Part shown: piece after piece, positions 58,350 to 64,000 of the stretch
How the letters are laid out: every line of letters starts with the position of its first letter
Position numbering within the stretch: the first letter of the stretch is position 1
Origin: Chrysomallon squamiferum
Lineage: Eukaryota > Mollusca > Gastropoda > Neomphalida > Peltospiridae
Direction of reading: 5' to 3'
Assembly (NCBI GenBank): GCA_012295275.1
Contig: CM022670.1
Span: forward strand, 626,001 to 690,000
Length of the DNA: 64,000 nucleotides
The notes under the pieces: generated by a model
Seen by the model: the letters and a program-made list of their open reading frames with translations, nothing else
Databases searched by the model: none
Told to the model about the DNA's origin: nothing
Made by a program: the position numbers and the translations under genes

Positions 58350-60165
58350 AATTATATTCTCGACTATTTCTTTTAACGATACCTTTCAAAAGGAAAAGGA
58401 AAAAGTAATAAATAAAAAAGTGAAAAATAAAAATTATTTAATTATATATACCATATTTTATAACGCAAGATATTTAACTTTTTTGTCGGAAAATACTTCT
58501 AAAAATTATTAAAGTTTTAACTGCAATCTGCTTTTTATTGTCCATCCTAATTCTGAACCGGTGTAGAAAATCTGTGTTGGTCGAAGTTTTAATCTGGTGT
58601 GTTTATATAAACGAATAAAAAAACAGATTTTTTAAGACTATTATTAAGCGTAGGGAATCGAAGATTTAATCTGGAATGTTATGTGTTTATATAAAGGAAT
58701 AAAAACTAAATATTTCTTCTTTCTTTTTTTTTAACTTTTTAAAATTATTTTTTTTTTTATTATTATTATGCATAGCGAATCAAAGAGACGCCTCTCTTTT
58801 AGATCCCAGTTTTCTCATTTATTATAAAATCTGAAGCAATGTACAGTGCAGAACACACTGACCAGTTTATCAGATATTTATTTATGTTTATCACTGAGAT
58901 CGTAGCTACTACGTCAGTAAAAAGACCGCGGCTTCAACACCCTCCTATAAAAATAATAAACCTTGAGCCGCCATGTTTAAAACTGGATTTCTAGTGATAC
59001 TGTAGGGTCGGTGACAATATTAAATTAAAAACAAAAATAAAAATATTTGTTACATCATTAATGAGTAGTTAAGTCATCCATGTAATTATTGATTGGTTCA
59101 CAAATCTCCATTCACAAAAATCCATTACGCCATTTTAACTGCAATTCTCAGTCATAAAGTGAGAGAATAGGTTGGAGTTTGTATTTTATGTTTTTGTTTT
59201 TTCTTTCTTTAATTAATTCAAATAGCTTCATCAAAGCATCATTGGTTCATTCCTTCACTCCACTCTTTCAGTGTATTATCCTGAAAAACCAACAGCCTCG
59301 TTCATTTTACTTTTATAATAATAAAGCTAATTCGTACGAATCTTAAATTTGTTTCTTTCGTCGTCGTGTATTTATTTCACCGAAACCTCTTCTGAAATAA
59401 AAAATAAAAACTATTGACTCATCCGTTGTTCGTTCTTTATTCATTCACTCATTCTTTTATTCCATTTTGTAACATTTATAATCCAACCTTTAAATGAATT
59501 TATACGAATCTGATTTTTTAAACTTTTGTCACATAATTCATTCATTCATTCATCTATCATTCTTTCATTCATTCCTTTTCTTATTCATTCACTCCATTCC
59601 ATAAAACGTATTTCATGTATCGTTTTGATAGTAAAACGAAAACCGTACAAGTAGGCCTTTTGTTTCTTTCGTCGTAATCATCATTTTATTCAAAATCTTG
59701 CCATTTTATCTTTTTATTTCACACGGGTTTTCTTATTTTATGCGGTATTTATTTTATTTTTTTTCTCTTCTTCTTTTTAAAATATCTTCTCTTTATTTCA
59801 AACACTCTTCGACTCGAAGAGAACCATTAGCAAGCAACGCCTTTTTACGTACATTGTGAACATTCGTCATAACTTTCTTCAGAGCACAATAATTCTTATC
59901 GGCTTCTAAAGCAAGAAAACGAGTTTGCAAAATATTATTGATTCTTGTCCTACAGTTCGTGCCTGGTGCCATCTCTGTTCAATTGTTGCAATAAATGTGT
60001 TCTCGGTAAATGAGGGTAAGAAACTGCAATAGAATATACCGAGCGAAAAAACAAACCTACATGAACTAGGAATGGTAGCGGAACCAGGATATACTGAGCG
60101 AAAAATAAATATGTATGAGTAGACGATGAAAGAAATCACTGATAATGAGTTGAAGAAGTTGGACC

Positions 60166-60166
60166 G

Positions 60167-60249
<83 letters not shown>

Positions 60250-60262
60250 AATAATAATAATC
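60166..60262 (+). repeat. (AAT)n(GAT)n(AAT)n microsatellite
   Basis: AAT units, then about twelve GAT units, then AAT units again. Confidence 0.9.
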
Positions 60263-60718
60263 ATAAAAATGTTTAAAAAAAAGTTATTTAAATTATGCAA
60301 GTAAACATACACCCAATGTCATCAGCTAATAAGAAAATGACTTCTTTATCTTGCATATACAACTATACAAGCACACACGCACGCGTACACGCATATACAT
60401 ACATACACATTTTATTCATATTTTGGATTTTACTTTTAATTCCCTTGAATTCTGCACATTTTCAAATACTGAACGGCTTAGCTAACAGAAAACAGAACTG
60501 ATAGTCTTTGCACTAACAAATAAATAGTTACATAATAATAATACTTTTATTTTATTTATTTTTTCACATACTACTATAACAAAAGTATTTTAATATACAT
60601 GTATATATACATAATATAAACAAATAAAATAAAAATAATAATAATGTACTAAATAATACATGAATTTAAGAAAGCTGCTCCTTCACATTTAAAGTTATTT
60701 TAATAGAAGATCTATGTA

Positions 60719-60719
60719 A

Positions 60720-60780
<61 letters not shown>

Positions 60781-60781
60781 T
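60719..60781 (+). repeat. (AAT)n microsatellite
   Basis: About 20 pure AAT units. Confidence 0.95.
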
Positions 60782-61149
60782 ACTGTAGAAATATAATAAT
60801 TATTTTACTGAATAAATTAAGATAATTACTGCAGTTATAAAATGTTAGCCTGATGATAAATAATAACACTGGTGTCACTCACATATATATTTATGTTAAT
60901 TATCTTGTTGTTGTTGTTTTTATTATTAATCATTTATTATTATTACTATTATTATTATTATTATTAAATTTTTTATTTCATTTTGTTCTTTCTTTAAACT
61001 TTATTAATGGTATTATTCTGATATTTATAAGCTGAACACATCTTACCCGTGAAAAAAGTTCAATAGTAATTTCATAATATACTGTACGAATTCATTTCAT
61101 TAGTTAATAAATAAAGATTTGGTTTACACTCATTAAATATTCTAGCATG

Positions 61150-61390
61150 AAAGTCGTCGGCCTGATTTGTCTGAACAAGATAACGTAAAACAACACGATA
61201 TGATGTATGTAAAACACCACGATGTGACGTTGACGTAACAGACTAGCATGTCACGATATGGCATTGTTTTACATATCACCACGTGACCTTTTCCTATAAA
61301 TGACGTAACGTGTAACACATTTTCCTATACACCACGTGACGTTGTCTTAAACAACACGATATGACGTTGTGTTGTACAAGACAAGTCAAA
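61150..61390. promoter_or_regulatory. Degenerate repeat cluster of CACGTGAC and TGACGT motifs
   Basis: Within about 240 bp there are two CACGTGAC sites (near 61280 and 61333), several TGACGT/TGACGTAAC words, and four ACGATRTG words, often joined as ACGATATGACGTTGT or CACGTGACGTTGTC. The spacing suggests an imperfect tandem repeat of roughly 40-50 bp. E-box (CACGTG) and CRE half-site composition would suit bHLH-zip and bZIP factors. Its relation to the neighbouring P450 is unknown. Confidence 0.45.
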
Positions 61391-62390
61391 TGTGGGTAGA
61401 AGCGATCTTGAAATCTAGAGACAAATGACTTAGTCACAGTGGCTTTGAGGGTTGCATTTATTTTATATTCAAGAAAAGAAGAAAAAAGAATTTAAAAAAG
61501 TAATTCTTATATATATATTTATATTACATTTTTTTAAATAAACACTGTTTAAAACTTCTTACCCATTAAATTATCCTAGCTGTTTTGAAAGCAAACATAT
61601 ATATTTTTTTTTAATTATAATTATAAAAGAAGAAGAAAAGAAATGAAACTCTGAAGACGACAGTGGTTCCCTGGATGTTGTGAAATTAAGAAAAACACAG
61701 TTGTTGCCCTTGTATATTACTTTTTTGCGATCTACATGGGGGGGGGAATGAAAATGTCAATTGTTAATGAGTACATGTATGGAAAATGTAGGCCTAATTT
61801 AGAAAAAGAAAATATTTTAAAGAAAACAGTTGCAATAGCGAAACTATTACAGAAAGGGAACTATCGTCATGGTACATATGTTTGATATTCAACAATTATC
61901 GAGTTGTTTAATAAATAATTAAAATAAAAAAATCAAGATAAATCGACACGAAAAAAACAAGGCAACCTTTCTTAGATATTATTACTAAATATTATTTTTA
62001 CAATTAATTTTAAGATAATAATAATAATAATTATTATTATTTTTATTAAATTAGTTAATTATTTATTTATTTCTAAATGTGAATTACAGTGAAAAAATAA
62101 ATGAAAACAAATATCAACATAATAATAACAACAAACCGATAATAATGACTTTGACGACGAATGTAACAATAATAAAGAAAATACTGAAAAAGAAAAACAT
62201 AAACTACGTTTCGTGTCGTTAACACAGTCAAAATACATGTCAAAACTCATGCAATTAATGCTAGATTAATTCTTTACGTTCATAAATAAAAACATGGTCA
62301 GTATAACAATACACGATACTAATACATATAACATCGTTTTCTAACAAGTCCCGAGATCAAACGATGTTGCCGACAGTACTTATACGTATG

Positions 62391-62398
62391 TGACGTCA
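62391..62398. promoter_or_regulatory. Palindromic CRE (TGACGTCA)
   Basis: A perfect 8-mer about 105 nt beyond the P450 stop codon. Two more perfect copies occur at 28545-28552 and 54399-54406. A motif match alone does not show function. Confidence 0.3.
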
Positions 62399-62503
62399 TT
62401 TCCTTAAGTACCGTCATGTTAGCAACTCGCCATTTTCTTTATCCACTATTCTAATGAGGTAACTTTTCTCCCAAAGGTAGATTTTGATTGGCTCCGGTAT
62501 CGG

Positions 62504-63700
62504 TCACGTGCGTTCTTCTGCGTGAAGCCAGACTCCCTTTTCTGGCCGCAGCAATCCAGCGAAAGCAAATTTTAGTGGTATCTGAATGTAATGAAATAAT
62601 AACAACAATAATACTAACTGTCAAAATGTTTAATATTCTGTGTATTGTTTTTTAATAAAACATCATTGTCATCTTTAAATAGCTTAAACTGTTTTGTTTA
62701 TTTAAGTATGAAACATGAGAGAAATCTTATTTAATCTTTTTTTACCTGCGTATTCGGCGATACACTGAATCTGTACTTCTGGAAGATTCGAACCAGAGTC
62801 ACTTTTATTGCTAATAACGCCAGCCTCATTCCAATGCAAGATCGTGGACCGTTGCCAAAAGGGAGGTAATCGAAAGGACCGTGTTTGCTCTTGTTCTCGG
62901 CGTTGAATCTTTAGTAGAAAGAAAGAAAAAAATATTAATAATAATAAAACAATTACTATATTATAATCGTCATCACCATCATAAATGAAATGTTAGAACA
63001 AAGGCTGTTATTTTACAATATAGAAGTCATTCTTTACTTATCAAATCAACAAAATCTTTCTTTATTATAATCATCATAATGCCAAGCTTTTTTCTTTCAT
63101 TTTTTTTTTTTTTTTCTGAAGGGAAGTAACTAGCAAGAAAAGTTGCTAGAAATTATAGCTGCATCTGGCTACGAAAATATTTCATGCCTGAAAAGGAAAT
63201 CTTGGTTGATTTGACTTGTAGATAGTAACCCATAGTAATAGTATTATTGTCATCATCATCAAAATAACCAGCACCATCGTAATTATTATTATTCTAATAT
63301 TAATAACACAAACAAGTGTAGCGTAACTATAACGACAAAAATATTTTTCTGAGCTGAAGTGGAGTTACCTTTCCGGATCGAACTCTTCTGGGTTCTCCCA
63401 GCGGTCGGGATCGTGGTGTATGGCGTAGATGGGAATCGCCACGGTGAGGCCCTGTGGTATTTTAACTCCATTGATTTCTGTGTCGCGCAACGCCGTCCTG
63501 TCCCCTCTGAAAGTAACAACAAAACTGAGTTAGATGAAGCGTCATATAATGTGGTACGATATACAACGTTTTATACATTAGAGGATTTAAAGATATATTT
63601 GTTCTTTTTACCTTATACCTGGAGGATATATTCTGAGTGTTTCACAAACACACATATCAAGATATTCCAGTTTGTTAATGTTGTCGTAGTTGGGTTGTTC
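62504..63700 (-). CDS. CYP3A-like cytochrome P450, C-terminal four exons (5' part outside window)
   Basis: Heme-thiolate mono-oxygenase of the ER membrane, clan 3 (CYP3A / thromboxane synthase type). Exons in transcript order: 63612-63700, 63369-63506, 62746-62908, 62504-62581 (TGA at 62506-62504); all GT/AG and in frame, 155 codons. Seen: [18 protein letters not shown] (K helix ExxR as ETLR), [37 protein letters not shown] (PERF motif), [20 protein letters not shown] (heme loop FxxGxRxCxG with the axial Cys), then [19 protein letters not shown]. Each block follows human CYP3A4 in order, including the exon layout of the C terminus and the final LLxPEK motif. All catalytic residues visible in this part are intact, so nothing here suggests a pseudogene. 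The substrate cannot be inferred. Confidence 0.93.
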
Positions 63701-64000
63701 CTACAATAGCAAAATATTGTAAGTAATATATTTAATATTTCGAATATAAATTATTTTATCACTTCCCGGATTTACATACTTACATTACATACAGAGGCGT
63801 ATCAACGGAAAATAGTGGGTGTGGCAAGAACTGAAACTGCGCCCCTATCAAAGCATCTGATACCCATCTTTTGGATAAATTTACCATTAAATGTTTGAAG
63901 ATCATACATTTTTACTTAAATGTTAAAATACCGATAAAGAAAGCCGAAAATTATTTTAATGGTAAAACCTTTACAAATTCAAACAAATGATAACCGATTT

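Noticed and set aside
63359-63709. Open frame of 116 codons on the plus strand
   Set aside because: It is the antisense of two P450 exons and their intron. The minus strand carries the homologous protein with correct splice sites.
63790-63870. GAGGCGTATCAACGG-type sequence at the right edge, resembling a dispersed repeat start
   Set aside because: Only one end is visible and no inverted partner lies in the window, so an element cannot be supported.

Overview
The window is animal nuclear DNA: AT-rich, full of microsatellites, with protein-coding sequence split into short exons bounded by GT/AG splice sites. Five protein genes can be read by joining exons. The compact introns, the (AAT)n, (GA)n and (TTTA)n arrays and the tRNA-derived and hAT-like repeat debris suggest a lophotrochozoan, probably a mollusc. 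The species level is inference only.

Layout: (1) 324-8117, minus strand, the N-terminal half of WDR19/IFT144 in 16 exons, continuing past the left edge or ending early at an alternative terminal exon. (2) 9948-17660, minus strand, a complete TMEM232 orthologue in 13 exons (828 codons, reading frame closed through every junction). (3) 19570-21808, plus strand, a complete LYRM7/MZM1L orthologue in 5 exons (120 codons), head to head with TMEM232. (4) 26851-50460, minus strand, a carbonic anhydrase-related protein of the CA10/CA11 type in at least 9 exons spread over about 24 kb, with very large introns. (5) 62504-63700, minus strand, the last four exons of a CYP3A-like cytochrome P450 (K-helix ExxR to stop codon) whose 5' part lies beyond the right edge.

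Functionally this is a mixed neighbourhood rather than a pathway. WDR19 is an intraflagellar transport (IFT-A) subunit and TMEM232 has been linked to the sperm flagellum, so two cilium-related genes lie in tandem on one strand. LYRM7 is a mitochondrial complex III assembly factor, CA10/11 is a catalytically dead secreted synaptic ligand, and the P450 is a microsomal mono-oxygenase.

The 12 kb between CA10 and the P450, and the large CA10 introns, hold no recognisable coding exons. They contain microsatellites, a 223 bp hAT-like MITE, a second inverted-repeat element of about 780 bp, several tRNA-like SINE heads and a few GC-richer islands that may be conserved non-coding DNA. I found no new multi-gene system. 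The most interesting points are splicing architecture (a 33-nt in-frame microexon candidate and an alternative terminal exon in WDR19, a 91-bp duplication of a splice acceptor in TMEM232, a UC/UG/UA compound repeat at another TMEM232 acceptor), the unusual zinc-ligand pattern of the CA10-like protein, and a cluster of CACGTGAC/TGACGT motifs behind the P450. All calls come from reading translations and splice sites by eye against remembered family sequences; no alignment or search was run.
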